NCBI GenBank assembly: GCA_963676165.1
Contig: OY781043.1
Location: forward strand, 2,046,001-2,110,000
Reading direction: 5' to 3'
DNA: 64,000 nucleotides
From: JAQIBY01 sp963676165
Lineage (GTDB): Bacteria; Bacteroidota; Bacteroidia; Bacteroidales; ML635J-15
In this document: piece by piece, positions 28,043 to 37,070 of the stretch
How positions within the stretch are numbered: the first letter of the stretch is position 1
How the letters are laid out: each line of letters begins with the position of its first letter
The notes under the pieces: model-generated
The model's input: only the letters and a program-made list of their open reading frames with translations
Databases searched by the model: none
Told to the model about the DNA's origin: nothing
Position numbers and translations under genes: made by a program

Positions 28043-29374
28043 ATGAAAAAAACATTAATTAGTTTAATCGCATTTGGTTTACTTGCATCGCATATACTTT
28101 ATGCTCAAGAAGATAAGTCATCCGAGGAAACAGTAGCAGCAAAAACAGGATGGAACTTTGGACTACTTCCTGTTGTATCCTACAATTCCGATTTAGGATT
28201 TCAATACGGAGTGTTAACCAATGTGTATAACTATGGAGATGGAGAAGTTTATCCTAAGTATTATCACTCCATTTATGCTGAAGTATCAAGATACACAAAA
28301 GGATCTGGTATTTTCCGTTTGTTTTACGATTCAGAATACCTTATTCCCGGTGTAAGACTGACTGCAGACGTGCTTTACATGCCTGAACAAGCCATGGATT
28401 TTTATGGATTCAATGGGTACAATTCAGTTTATAATTCTGCATGGACAATGACAAACGATACTGACTACAAAAGTCGTATGTACTACAAGCATGCACGTAA
28501 TATTTTGCGCTTTAAAGCAGATTTCAGAGGAAGATTTTTGCATGACAACTTAAGTTGGGCTGCGGGATATAACTTCATGAAAGTAGATATTAGCTCTGTT
28601 GACATTGCACAATTGAACGAGGGTAAAACGGGTGACGACTTACTACCAGACATTAATGGATTATATGACAATTATGTGGACTGGGGAATTATTGGGGAAA
28701 ATGAAGCTGACGGAGGTGTACATCATTCAATAAAAACCGGTTTGGTTTACGATTCCCGTGATAACGAAGCATGTCCTATGCGAGGTTTATGGACAGAAGC
28801 AGTGTTGTTCAACTCCTTTGGCAATGAATTCAATTTTGGGAAATTAGCTGTCACACACAGACAATATTTTACCTTGATTGAAAACGATTTGAGCTTTGCT
28901 TATCGTTTAGGTTATCAAGGAGTTGTATGGGGAGATGCTCCATTTTATATGCTACCTTACATGGTTTATTCCTACATGCCTTCTTCAACAGTTGACGGTT
29001 TAGGAGGTGGTAAATCAGTACGTGGATTAATTCGCAACCGTGTTGTCGCTGAATCAGTTGGTTTTGCAAATCTTGAATTTCGATACAAATTTTGGCGATT
29101 CAATTTCATCAAGCAAAATTGGTATATGGCATTAAGTCCATTCTTAGATGCAGGCCGTAGTATTGACATTGTTGACATTGACAAATCAAACATCCCTTTA
29201 GCAATTGATCAGTCTGAATTTTTCAGCAATGATGAAGACATTCATTTCACTTATGGATGTGGATTGCACGTTGCCATGAATGAGAACTTTGTAATTGCGG
29301 CAGATATTGGCATTCCGCTAAAAGCTGAAGATGGAAATATGGGGGTTTATATTGGAATGAATTGGTTGTTTTAA
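28043..29374 (+). CDS. BamA/TamA-family outer-membrane barrel protein
   Basis: 443 residues from the Met at 28043, which starts a good signal peptide (cleavage near LYAQE); 20 upstream in-frame residues lack signal character. The mature protein lacks POTRA domains and consists of alternating beta strands with the Omp85-type barrel motifs VYDSRDNEACPMRGLWTEA, GGGKSVRGLIRNR (the RGF/RGL loop motif) and the terminal GMNWLF with C-terminal Phe. It is an outer-membrane pore or surface-antigen-like protein. A terminator follows. Confidence 0.86.
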   Translation: MKKTLISLIAFGLLASHILYAQEDKSSEETVAAKTGWNFGLLPVVSYNSDLGFQYGVLTNVYNYGDGEVYPKYYHSIYAEVSRYTKGSGIFRLFYDSEYLIPGVRLTADVLYMPEQAMDFYGFNGYNSVYNSAWTMTNDTDYKSRMYYKHARNILRFKADFRGRFLHDNLSWAAGYNFMKVDISSVDIAQLNEGKTGDDLLPDINGLYDNYVDWGIIGENEADGGVHHSIKTGLVYDSRDNEACPMRGLWTEAVLFNSFGNEFNFGKLAVTHRQYFTLIENDLSFAYRLGYQGVVWGDAPFYMLPYMVYSYMPSSTVDGLGGGKSVRGLIRNRVVAESVGFANLEFRYKFWRFNFIKQNWYMALSPFLDAGRSIDIVDIDKSNIPLAIDQSEFFSNDEDIHFTYGCGLHVAMNENFVIAADIGIPLKAEDGNMGVYIGMNWLF

Positions 29375-29393
29375 AGAACCTGCATAAAGAGAG

Positions 29394-29429
29394 AGAGGCT
29401 ATCCCTAAAAGATGGCCTCTTTTATTTTT
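29394..29429 (+). terminator. Terminator after the BamA-family gene
   Basis: GAGGCTATC-CCTAAAA-GATGGCCTC, a 9-bp stem with one G-U pair, then a T-rich tail (TTTTATTTTTAT). Confidence 0.8.
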
Positions 29430-29445
29430 ATCTACATACTGCATA

Positions 29446-29475
29446 TTGAGATACTGCATCATTTTATTATTTTTG
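29446..29475 (+). promoter_or_regulatory. Bacteroidota-type promoter for the glycosyltransferase pair
   Basis: TTG at 29446-29448, exactly 19 nt, then TATTTTTG at 29468-29475. It matches the -33/-7 consensus and lies 18 nt before the ATG at 29494, so the 5' leader would be very short. Confidence 0.65.
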
Positions 29476-29493
29476 TGTACTAAAAGATAAACC

Positions 29494-30582
29494 ATGGACA
29501 TCTCACAAGTAAAATTTGATTGTAAATATTTCAAGGGTTATATCCCATGCAAACCGAACAAAGAAGAAAATGTGGAATGTGTTACTTGCAAGCACTATAA
29601 ACCCTGGGACAAAAAAATCCTTATTATCAAGCTTGGAGCAATGGGCGATGTAATTCGTACGACGCCACTTGTTATCAGATACCGTAAAATGTTTGGTGAT
29701 GTTCATTTTACTTGGCTCACACTTTTCCCTGATGTGCTTCCTAAAGAGGACATTCAAGACATTTACACTCCGGATGCAGTCTCTTTATTGAAAATTCAGG
29801 AAAGAGAGTTTGACATTGCTATCAATTTGGACAAAGACGAAGAAGCCTGCATGCTATTGGATAGAGTTTCTGCCAAAGAAAAATATGGGTTCACATGGAA
29901 AAATGGTCACTTAAATGCAGCAACACCAGCAGCAAACCACAAAATCATGACAGGTTTGTTCGACCACATTTCCATTAAAAACACTAAATCCTACCTTGAA
30001 GAAATTTTTGAAATTTGCCACCTTGATTTCCAAAATGAAGAATACTTATTGAATTATAACAAATCCATTGCAGCAAAATGGAAAGATATTTTTGCTAAAA
30101 AAGCAAATGGCAGAAAGGTTGTAGGGCTCAATACCGGATGCGGAAATCGCTGGCAAACAAGACTTTGGCCAGATGAATATTGGACAAAATTTATCAATAG
30201 CTTAAATGAGAAAGACATCTTACCTGTGCTTCTAGGTGGCTCTCAAGAGGATGAAAAAAATAGCAAACTTGCGAATGAAACCCATGCTTGGTACCCAGGC
30301 ACTTTCTCTTTGGAAGAATTTATTTCTCTCACAGCCAACCTCGATGCAGTTGTCACACAAGTTAGTATGATGATGCATATTGCGGTAGGACACAAAACGC
30401 CAATGGTTTTAATGAATAACATTTTCAATCGACATGAATTTGAGATGTATGGAAGAGGTGTTATTGTCGAGCCAGAAAGTGGATGCGATTGCTATTTCGG
30501 AAACAGTTGCAAGCGCGAAAAGAGCTGTATGTATGACATGAAGCCGGAAACCATCCATTCTGAATTGCTTAAACTCTTATAA
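29494..30582 (+). CDS. Glycosyltransferase family 9 (heptosyltransferase-like) with Cys-rich ends
   Basis: 362 residues. The core matches GT9: KILIIKLGAMGDVIRTTPLV near residue 45, then VVGLNTGCGNRWQTRLWPDE (nucleotide-sugar region) and TQVSMMMHIAVGHKTPMVLM. Unusually, about 40 residues precede the first GT strand and contain four Cys (FDCKYFKGYIPC, ECVTC), and the C-terminus has five more (GCDCYFGNSCKREKSCMYD). The two Cys groups could form a joint metal or Fe-S site; this is inference. It probably transfers a sugar in lipopolysaccharide or glycan assembly and is coupled to the next glycosyltransferase gene (5-nt gap). Confidence 0.9.
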   Translation: MDISQVKFDCKYFKGYIPCKPNKEENVECVTCKHYKPWDKKILIIKLGAMGDVIRTTPLVIRYRKMFGDVHFTWLTLFPDVLPKEDIQDIYTPDAVSLLKIQEREFDIAINLDKDEEACMLLDRVSAKEKYGFTWKNGHLNAATPAANHKIMTGLFDHISIKNTKSYLEEIFEICHLDFQNEEYLLNYNKSIAAKWKDIFAKKANGRKVVGLNTGCGNRWQTRLWPDEYWTKFINSLNEKDILPVLLGGSQEDEKNSKLANETHAWYPGTFSLEEFISLTANLDAVVTQVSMMMHIAVGHKTPMVLMNNIFNRHEFEMYGRGVIVEPESGCDCYFGNSCKREKSCMYDMKPETIHSELLKLL

Positions 30583-30587
30583 TAAGC

Positions 30588-31703
30588 ATGAAAATATCCT
30601 ATCTATCCACATTTTATCCGTTTCGGGGAGGCATCGCTCAGTTTAATGCTGCTCTTTACCGAGAATTTGAGAAAACCCATGATATTTCTGCAATTACGTT
30701 CAGCAGACAATATCCGAACATGCTTTTCCCGGGAGAAACTCAATACGTTACAGAGAAAGATGATGTGGATGAGATTGATAGTAAAATATGGCTTGATAGC
30801 ATTAATCCCTTTAGCTGGTTAAAAACCCGCAAGCGAATAAAAAAATTAAGTCCAGATTTAATTCTCATGAAATTCTGGATGCCATTTTTTGGTCCATCAC
30901 TGGGAGCGTCTATAGCAAAACAGAAGCAGGCTAAACGCATAGCAATTCTTGACAATGTCATTCCTCACGAAAAGCACATCATTGACATGCCATTTACAAA
31001 ATACTTCCTAAAACGGACAGATGCATACATTGTCATGTCAGAAAAAGTGAGAGATGATTTATTACAACTGAAACCAAAAGCAAAATACAAGCTTGTCAAG
31101 CATCCATTATACGATCATTTCGGTAACAAAATTGACAAAATTGAAGCGCGAAAAACTTTAGGCTTAGATCCCAACAAAAAATGCATTCTGTTTTTTGGAT
31201 TCATTCGAGAATACAAAGGATTAGAACTTCTTATCCAAGCCTTTAATCAGCTGGACGACAGCTTTGAACTTATTATTGCAGGCGAAGTATATGGTAGTTT
31301 TGATACATATGACAAGCACATAGAAGTTAATAAGAACAAGGAGCGAATTCACAAACACGTTAAATACATTGGAGACAAAGAGGTTCCAACCTATTTTTCA
31401 GCAGCAGATGTTTGTGTTCTACCATACAAATCAGCCACACAAAGTGGAATTACCTCTATTGCTTTCCATTTTGAATTACCAATGATAGCAACTGATGTTG
31501 GAGGATTGAAAGAGTTAATTCATCACAACATAACTGGAGAAATCATTCCTGAAGTTAGCGTAGATGCTATCACTACAGGGCTGAATTCTTTCTTTGAAGG
31601 AGATAAAACTCAGACTTACATTGAGAATATCCGTAAAGAGAAAACCGAAATGACCTGGGAATTTCTCGCCAAACAAATTCTCGATTTGTACGCTAGCATT
31701 TAA
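30588..31703 (+). CDS. Glycosyltransferase family 4 (GT-B)
   Basis: 371 residues. The N-terminal GGIAQFNAALYREFEK and the C-terminal ILFFGFIREYKGLELLIQAF, YFSAADVCVLPYKSATQSGI and ATDVGGLKELI fit GT4, including the E-x7-E nucleotide-sugar motif (here a degenerate form around PYKSATQSGI). It follows the GT9 gene by 5 nt, and the two likely build the same surface polysaccharide or glycolipid. No signal peptide; cytoplasmic. Confidence 0.9.
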   Translation: MKISYLSTFYPFRGGIAQFNAALYREFEKTHDISAITFSRQYPNMLFPGETQYVTEKDDVDEIDSKIWLDSINPFSWLKTRKRIKKLSPDLILMKFWMPFFGPSLGASIAKQKQAKRIAILDNVIPHEKHIIDMPFTKYFLKRTDAYIVMSEKVRDDLLQLKPKAKYKLVKHPLYDHFGNKIDKIEARKTLGLDPNKKCILFFGFIREYKGLELLIQAFNQLDDSFELIIAGEVYGSFDTYDKHIEVNKNKERIHKHVKYIGDKEVPTYFSAADVCVLPYKSATQSGITSIAFHFELPMIATDVGGLKELIHHNITGEIIPEVSVDAITTGLNSFFEGDKTQTYIENIRKEKTEMTWEFLAKQILDLYASI

Positions 31704-31712
31704 TATAGGTTG

Positions 31713-32438
31713 TTAACTCGCATTTTGCATAGGCACATCCATCAACAACACACGGCTACCTGCTTTAATCTGAAACCCAACAGTTTCAACATCAGACACA
31801 CCAATCGCATCTCGACGGTTCAACACTTCGTCCAGCATCTTTATTTTGCCTTCGATAAGAAAGACATAAAGTCCATTGTTTTTTGATTTCAGCCGATATT
31901 GAATGTTAGTATCTTCAGTAAAGTCGCCCAATGAGAACCATGCGTCTTGATAAATCCAACCACCTTGATCATTCTGATCAGGAGACACAATTTGATACCA
32001 ATCATTATCACGTTTCAAATCATCCAAATTAATATCCTGATATCTTGGTTTCACATCCTTCTTATTTGGGAACAGCCAAATTTGAAGTGAGTTGGTAGGA
32101 TTTGATTTGTCGGGATTAAATTCGGAGTGAGATACTCCATTACCTGCACTCATCACCTGAATTTCACCAGACTTAACAACGGAATGACTTCCCATTGTAT
32201 CCTCATGCTCAATTGCGCCAGTCAATGGAATGGTAATAATTTCCATATTATCATGTGGATGTATTGGAAAACCCTCTCCTGCTGCAATGATATCATCATT
32301 CAACACCCTCAGAACACCAAAATGTATACGCTCAGGATTATAGTAATTCGCAAAACTAAAGCTGTATTTTGCTTTTAACCACCCAAAGTCAGCTTCACCA
32401 CGTTTGGAAGCTGGATGTAATTGCTTTTTCATATTCAA
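31713..32438 (-). CDS. Pirin family protein
   Basis: 241 residues, a bicupin. The N-terminal cupin has the metal motif (FPIHPHDNMEIITIPLTGAI with His-x-His and Glu, then GNGVSHSEF). The remainder (RLKSKNNGLYVFLIEGKIKM) is the second, metal-free cupin. Some pirins have quercetin 2,3-dioxygenase activity, while others are regulators; the role here is not known. It converges with the GT4 gene with a 9-nt gap. Confidence 0.92.
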   Translation of the reverse strand: MNMKKQLHPASKRGEADFGWLKAKYSFSFANYYNPERIHFGVLRVLNDDIIAAGEGFPIHPHDNMEIITIPLTGAIEHEDTMGSHSVVKSGEIQVMSAGNGVSHSEFNPDKSNPTNSLQIWLFPNKKDVKPRYQDINLDDLKRDNDWYQIVSPDQNDQGGWIYQDAWFSLGDFTEDTNIQYRLKSKNNGLYVFLIEGKIKMLDEVLNRRDAIGVSDVETVGFQIKAGSRVLLMDVPMQNAS

Positions 32439-32491
32439 TCATTTTCCTAATGATAAGTTTAACAGAAAAAGCCTAATTCTGTTCAAAAATC

Positions 32492-33358
32492 CTAAATACG
32501 ATCCAAAACAAGCTCGATAAGCTTCTCTACTGCTGGATGATAGTCTTTGCTGTATTGTTTATTGTAACGGTTTGCAATAATCACACAGATAGTCAAAGCT
32601 TCATGTCCAAGCATAGCAGACAAGCCATAAAGCGCAGAGCTTTCCATTTCGTAATTGGTAATTTTATCAGCATCAAAACGGAAAGCACGCAATTGTTCGT
32701 TCATATCTTCAACTTGAAGGTTAAGACGAAGAACACGTCCTTGTGGTCCATAAAAACCAGGAGCAGAAATAGTTATTCCAGAAGTCAGGTCATACCCAAT
32801 TTGTTTCATGAGTTTCTCAGAGGCCGGAACAATGTAAGGATTATTGAGAATTGGATTCCAATTCATGTGCTTTTTAAATGCAGCTTCAATATCAAGCAAA
32901 GCCACATCATTACGTTTTTCGTAAAAATTAAGCATTCCATCAAATCCAATGGAGCATTTTGACATAAGAAAGCTATCAACATCCAGCTCCTCTTGCAATC
33001 CTCCACTGGTACCAATACGAACAATATGAAGTGTTTTATGTGTTTCTTTTGGTAAACGAGTATTCAGATCAATGTTTACAAGCGCATCCAACTCATTGAG
33101 AACAATATCAATATTATCGGTACCAATACCTGTAGACACAACGGAAATAGGCTTCCCTTTATACACCCCTGTATGTGTGATAAACTCACGATTCTGCACC
33201 TCATGATGAATCTCATCAAAATGTGCGGAAACCATTTTCACACGACCAGGATCTCCAACAACAATAATGTTTTCTGCAATTTGTTCTGGTCTTAAATTCA
33301 GATGATAAATGCTTCCATCTGCATTAATAATTAATTCTGAAGCAGGTATTTCTTTCAT
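32492..33358 (-). CDS. Nucleoside phosphorylase (uridine phosphorylase-like)
   Basis: 288 residues from the Met at 33358; an upstream in-frame Met at 33427 adds 23 residues without homology. PNP/UDP family features are VVGDPGRVKMVSAHF (phosphate site), STGIGTDNIDIVLNEL, VRIGTSGGLQ and NYEMESSALYGLSAMLGH (ribose site). It phosphorolyses nucleosides to base and ribose-1-phosphate in the cytoplasm for salvage. It is divergent from the universal stress gene. A -7-like TACCTTTG lies on the minus strand at 33388-33381. Confidence 0.92.
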   Translation of the reverse strand: MKEIPASELIINADGSIYHLNLRPEQIAENIIVVGDPGRVKMVSAHFDEIHHEVQNREFITHTGVYKGKPISVVSTGIGTDNIDIVLNELDALVNIDLNTRLPKETHKTLHIVRIGTSGGLQEELDVDSFLMSKCSIGFDGMLNFYEKRNDVALLDIEAAFKKHMNWNPILNNPYIVPASEKLMKQIGYDLTSGITISAPGFYGPQGRVLRLNLQVEDMNEQLRAFRFDADKITNYEMESSALYGLSAMLGHEALTICVIIANRYNKQYSKDYHPAVEKLIELVLDRI

Positions 33359-33466
33359 AACAATTTGTTTTATGCTAAACCAAAGGTAATAAAAATGCGG
33401 TAAATTCTGCGATCTAAGCTTAAACAATTCTAAATTTGAATTAGTTTGCTAATCTTTCACAACGAA

Positions 33467-33498
33467 TTTGTTTCATATAGACCTTTCTTTTACATTTG
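33467..33498 (+). promoter_or_regulatory. Bacteroidota-type promoter for the usp-prohibitin operon
   Basis: TTTG at 33467-33470, 20 nt, then TACATTTG at 33491-33498, about 31 nt before the ATG at 33530. Confidence 0.65.
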
Positions 33499-33529
33499 CA
33501 TTAAAATGTGAAGAACTAAGTTAAAAGAA

Positions 33530-34384
33530 ATGTACCAAAAAACCGAAACCATTTTAATCCCTGTTGATTTTTCTGATCAATCCATGATTGCATTGGAACA
33601 ATCTTACAACATTGCCCGCTATGCCAATGCCCGCATTACCTTATTGCACGTTCTGACCGGGAAACTCAAGTCTGAAGGTGAAGAAACCATTGTCAAGGAC
33701 AGTTTGGACGAACTAACGGACAAGTTCAATCGTTTATCTCAGGTTGTTACTGAAGAATCAGGACTTGAATGCAGTTTTTTAATTGAAAAAGGACGCATTG
33801 TTCCTGCCATTTTGGAAACTGCAAAATCGATAAAAGCACGATTTATTTTTATTGGAAGCAGAAAGCTTTCCATTGGGCCAATTACCATGCGCTTAATTAA
33901 GGAAGCCCCCTGCCCTGTTGTCAGCATAAAAGGCAAATACCACAGACGCGGATGTAAACGCATTATTCTTCCTTTGGACTTAACCAAGGAAACTACCAAT
34001 AAAGTTGCAATTACAGCAGAACTGGCAGATTATTTTAATGCAGAAGTGAATGTTGTTTCTGCAATCAGTCCGAATAAAGATTTTAAAATAACAAAACTCA
34101 ATTTGCTACTTGATCAAGTAAAAGCCTATTTTGACAATCGAAACATTGCATGCAAAACAAAATTGTTAGATGTTGGAACTAAAATGGATAGCATAGCAAA
34201 TAATTTATTGGACTATGCGGATGATCAAAATGGCGATTTGCTTGTTATTATGATACAACAAGAGAATCAGATTAGAGAAAGAATCATTGGTTCCTTGGCA
34301 AGAAAGGTAATAATGGGTTCAAATATTCCGGTATTGAGCCTGAAACCAGAAATTAGTGTAAACAAAGAAGATATCATATTATGA
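33530..34384 (+). CDS. Tandem universal stress protein
   Basis: 284 residues with two UspA folds (about 1-140 and 145-275). Both begin with the strand-loop TILIPVDFSDQS / RIILPLDLTKET. The nucleotide-binding GxGxS motif is degenerate (IFIGSRKLSIGPITMRLI in the first; VIMIQQENQIRERIIGSLAR in the second), so ATP binding is not assured. Its stop overlaps the start of the prohibitin-like gene (ATGA), so the two are translationally coupled, suggesting they act together under membrane stress; that is inference. Confidence 0.9.
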   Translation: MYQKTETILIPVDFSDQSMIALEQSYNIARYANARITLLHVLTGKLKSEGEETIVKDSLDELTDKFNRLSQVVTEESGLECSFLIEKGRIVPAILETAKSIKARFIFIGSRKLSIGPITMRLIKEAPCPVVSIKGKYHRRGCKRIILPLDLTKETTNKVAITAELADYFNAEVNVVSAISPNKDFKITKLNLLLDQVKAYFDNRNIACKTKLLDVGTKMDSIANNLLDYADDQNGDLLVIMIQQENQIRERIIGSLARKVIMGSNIPVLSLKPEISVNKEDIIL

Positions 34385-35193
34385 AAAATTTAACGCGTAA
34401 TGCAATTTTAGTCATTTTAGCAGGTATAGTCCTGTTATTGATCATTTTCAGTAGCTCAATGTTTAAAATTGTTGATGCTGGTGAAAGAGGTATAATTTAC
34501 AGACCATTTGGCGGCGGACTAGACACTGAGATGGTTTATGGTGAAGGATTTCATGTCATTGCACCATGGAATAAATTCATCAAGTATAATGTAAAAGAGC
34601 GTAATGCAGAGGAAAGAATGGATGGTCTTGACAAAAATGGTCTTTCCATTCAAGTGGATGTTACTGTACGTTACAATCCAACTTACAATGAGCTCCCGTA
34701 CTTGCATCAACGTTTTGGTGAAAATTACGAAGCTCAACTTGTTGTCCCTGAGGTACGTTCAATTGTACGACAAGTTATGGGTCGCTATACTGCGGAAGAG
34801 ATTTACTCAACAAAACGTGCAGAAGTTGAACAATCTATTATTGAGGAGTCAACAGCTAAGTTGAACTCCAATTATATTACCACCAATGCTGTTTTAATCA
34901 GAGGCATCATTTTGCCTGAAAAAATTAAAACTGCCATTGAATTAAAACTGCAACAAGAGCAAGAATCTTTAGCATACGAGTTTAAGCTTGAAAAAGAAGA
35001 GAAAGAAGCTGAAAGAAAGCGTATTCAAGCAGAAGGTGAAGCCAGAGCGAATGAGATTATCAACTCATCACTGACTCCTAACCTACTTCGTATGCGTGGT
35101 ATTGAAGCAACATTGAAGCTCTCCGAATCACAAAACTCAAAAACTGTAATTATCGGAGGCGATGATGGAATGCCACTCATTTTAAATCCGTAA
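34381..35193 (+). CDS. Prohibitin-family SPFH membrane protein
   Basis: 270 residues. One N-terminal membrane helix (about 8-28) is followed by the SPFH domain (IVDAGERGIIYRPFGG, EGFHVIAPWNKFIKYNVK, GLSIQVDVTVRYNP, LVVPEVRSIVRQVMGRY) and a charged coiled coil (about 180-230). SPFH proteins form ring-like scaffolds that regulate membrane proteases. It overlaps the Usp gene by 4 nt and ends the operon before two terminators. Confidence 0.93.
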   Translation: MKNLTRNAILVILAGIVLLLIIFSSSMFKIVDAGERGIIYRPFGGGLDTEMVYGEGFHVIAPWNKFIKYNVKERNAEERMDGLDKNGLSIQVDVTVRYNPTYNELPYLHQRFGENYEAQLVVPEVRSIVRQVMGRYTAEEIYSTKRAEVEQSIIEESTAKLNSNYITTNAVLIRGIILPEKIKTAIELKLQQEQESLAYEFKLEKEEKEAERKRIQAEGEARANEIINSSLTPNLLRMRGIEATLKLSESQNSKTVIIGGDDGMPLILNP

Positions 35194-35209
35194 TTGATTG
35201 AATGAATAG

Positions 35210-35236
35210 AAAGCAGCTGTATAGCTGCTTTTTTTG
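35210..35236 (+). terminator. Terminator after the prohibitin gene
   Basis: AAGCAGCT-GTAT-AGCTGCTT, an 8-bp perfect stem followed by a run of seven T. Confidence 0.9.
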
Positions 35237-35260
35237 TTTGCAACAGAAACTTTTAACAAC

Positions 35261-35290
35261 AAAAAGCCAGAGTATCCTCTGGCTTTTTGC
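35261..35290. terminator. Second, bidirectional terminator
   Basis: AAAAAGCCAGAG-TAT-CCTCTGGCTTTTT is a strong stem with A- and T-rich flanks, between the convergent prohibitin and flavoprotein genes. It should work for the minus-strand flavoprotein and back up the terminator just before it. Confidence 0.85.
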
Positions 35291-35327
35291 TAAAAAACGT
35301 ATTGATATGATTGATATACAATCGGTA

Positions 35328-36683
35328 TTACTTCTGTAGTTTCATAATAATTCCCTCTGCGGCTTTGATCAAAGGATATTTAGTTGGAGCAGCAGTTAAT
35401 AACGGATGTGTTCCAACTTGGAATGATATCAATTCATACACAGATACTTTCTTATGAATTGCAAGCGATATAACATTGATGATTTCACCCGCTGAATTAC
35501 CGCCCCATACTTCGCCACCAAGAATGGTTCCATCTGTTGCAGAAGCAAAGAGTCTAACAGATAATTTTGATGTATCTTTCAGTGTTCCTGGATGGCGATC
35601 GACATCAGAAAATTCTGCCTTAATATAATGTACATTCGCTGCTTTTGCAGAGTTATCATTCAAGCCAGCTGACGCCATTGAAAAGTTATGAATTTTTGTT
35701 GAGAAAACTCCAAGCGTTCCAGAGAAACAACGTTTAATACGAATACCAAACATGTTGTATCCCATAATACGAGCTTCAGCTGTTGCAGTAGAAGCTAGCA
35801 TGATATTGTCTTCATCACCAGTAATAAAACCTTTGGTACCTGCACAATCACCGACTGCATACACATCATCCAAACTTGTGCGTCCGTAATTATCCACATT
35901 GATTGCACCAATGGTATTCAGACGAGCACCAGCATTTTTTGCAAGCTCAGTATTTGGTTTGTATCCAACAGAAGAAATCACTAAATCAGCAGGAATCACT
36001 TCACCACCTTCAATTTTCACTCCTGTCACTTTTCCGTTTTCACCAACAAACTCAATTACCTTGGTAGAAGTCATGACATTTACACCTGCTTCACGGAGTT
36101 TATTAGTTGCAATCTCTGCCATTTCACTGGAGAATGCTTTGCTAAAACAATTGGCTTCTAATTCAATCAAACTTACTGTTGCTTTGCCTTCAAGATGCAT
36201 TTGTTCAGCAACCTCAGCACCAATAAAACCACCACCAATTACAACAATGTTTTTTGCATCTTTTGCTGTTTTATGGAGTTTTTCAATGTATGCATAGTTC
36301 TTTTTAATGTACTCAATCCCTTCCAAGTCATATCCTTGAATGAAAGTAGGGACAAGTGGCTGTGATCCTGTTGAGAATACAAGTTTGTCGTATTCATACT
36401 GGTTTCCTTCTTTTGTTTCAACAAGATGTTTTTCTACATCCACAGAAACCACAGTATCAATTAATAATTTTCCTCCTGCATCTACAAATGGTTTTGGTCC
36501 CATTGCATTTTGACTCACATCGTCAAGATTATGGAACACATAAGGAATACCACAAGGAACTAAACCCTTAGGCGCTTCAGTTATCATCAGTATTTCCTTT
36601 TCAGGATTCTGTTTTTTGGCGGTTACACCTGCAATGATTCCTGCTGGTCCTGCCCCAATAATAATGACATCATATTTTTTCAT
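35328..36683 (-). CDS. CoA-disulfide reductase / NADH oxidase-like flavoprotein
   Basis: About 451 residues of the pyridine nucleotide-disulfide oxidoreductase family. FAD motif DVIIIGAGPAGIIAG, the active-site-like Cys in GLVPCGIPYVF near residue 45 (the single-Cys position of CoA-disulfide reductases and NADH oxidases), NAD motif VVIGGGFIGAEVAEQM, second FAD motif VYAVGDCAG and a C-terminal dimerisation domain (AEFSDVDRHPG, AIHKKVSVYELISFQVGTHPLLTAAP). Candidate reactions are reduction of CoA disulfide, polysulfide or O2 with NAD(P)H; sequence alone does not decide. The Met at 36683 is preferred because the fold begins there; the frame is open to a second Met at 36689. Confidence 0.88.
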   Translation of the reverse strand: MKKYDVIIIGAGPAGIIAGVTAKKQNPEKEILMITEAPKGLVPCGIPYVFHNLDDVSQNAMGPKPFVDAGGKLLIDTVVSVDVEKHLVETKEGNQYEYDKLVFSTGSQPLVPTFIQGYDLEGIEYIKKNYAYIEKLHKTAKDAKNIVVIGGGFIGAEVAEQMHLEGKATVSLIELEANCFSKAFSSEMAEIATNKLREAGVNVMTSTKVIEFVGENGKVTGVKIEGGEVIPADLVISSVGYKPNTELAKNAGARLNTIGAINVDNYGRTSLDDVYAVGDCAGTKGFITGDEDNIMLASTATAEARIMGYNMFGIRIKRCFSGTLGVFSTKIHNFSMASAGLNDNSAKAANVHYIKAEFSDVDRHPGTLKDTSKLSVRLFASATDGTILGGEVWGGNSAGEIINVISLAIHKKVSVYELISFQVGTHPLLTAAPTKYPLIKAAEGIIMKLQK

Positions 36684-37070
36684 TTTCAAACTATTTTAAT
36701 ATTTCAGATTGCAAATTTAAGTATTTCATTACTTATTTAAAACTGTAGGAGGAATAAGTAAACATACACCTACTTGCCATCAACAATGATATGCTCATTT
36801 ATTATCCTAATTTGCTTTTTCGGAATACTTTCATATTGTTAATTACCAAACATGTTTTTGAACATTTGTTTAATAAGAAGACAAAAAACATGGTAAGAAC
36901 AACCAGTTTTATGCGTTTATAGTTTACGTTTTTGGCATGAATTTTTGCTTTTATTTGCAAAAATCATGTCCAAAAACTTATTTCAATATTTTGCTCTATC
37001 ATTAAAAAAGAAGAGCCTGAACGTTGTCAGACTCTTCGTGTGGAATTTAAAGCAAACAAGAAACTATGAA
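36684..37070. other. About 390-nt intergenic region
   Basis: No coding sequence seen. It holds a minus-strand -7-like box (TAAATTTG, 36719-36712) for the flavoprotein gene, an AT-rich stretch with loose TGTT/AACA repeats (36837-36870), and a terminator at 37004-37036 for the gene ending at 37071. Confidence 0.6.
37004..37036 (-). terminator. Terminator of the T9SS cargo operon (minus strand)
   Basis: On the minus strand AAGAGTCTGA-CAACGT-TCAGGCTCTT (one mismatch) is followed by CTTTTTTAAT. It lies about 35 nt after the stop at 37071. Confidence 0.8.

Noticed and set aside
36837..36870. Loose TGTT/AACA repeats upstream of the CoA-disulfide-reductase-like gene, resembling Rex sites
   Set aside because: The half-sites are imperfect (TGTTA with AAACA) and the region is very AT-rich; chance matches are likely. 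Not called as an operator.
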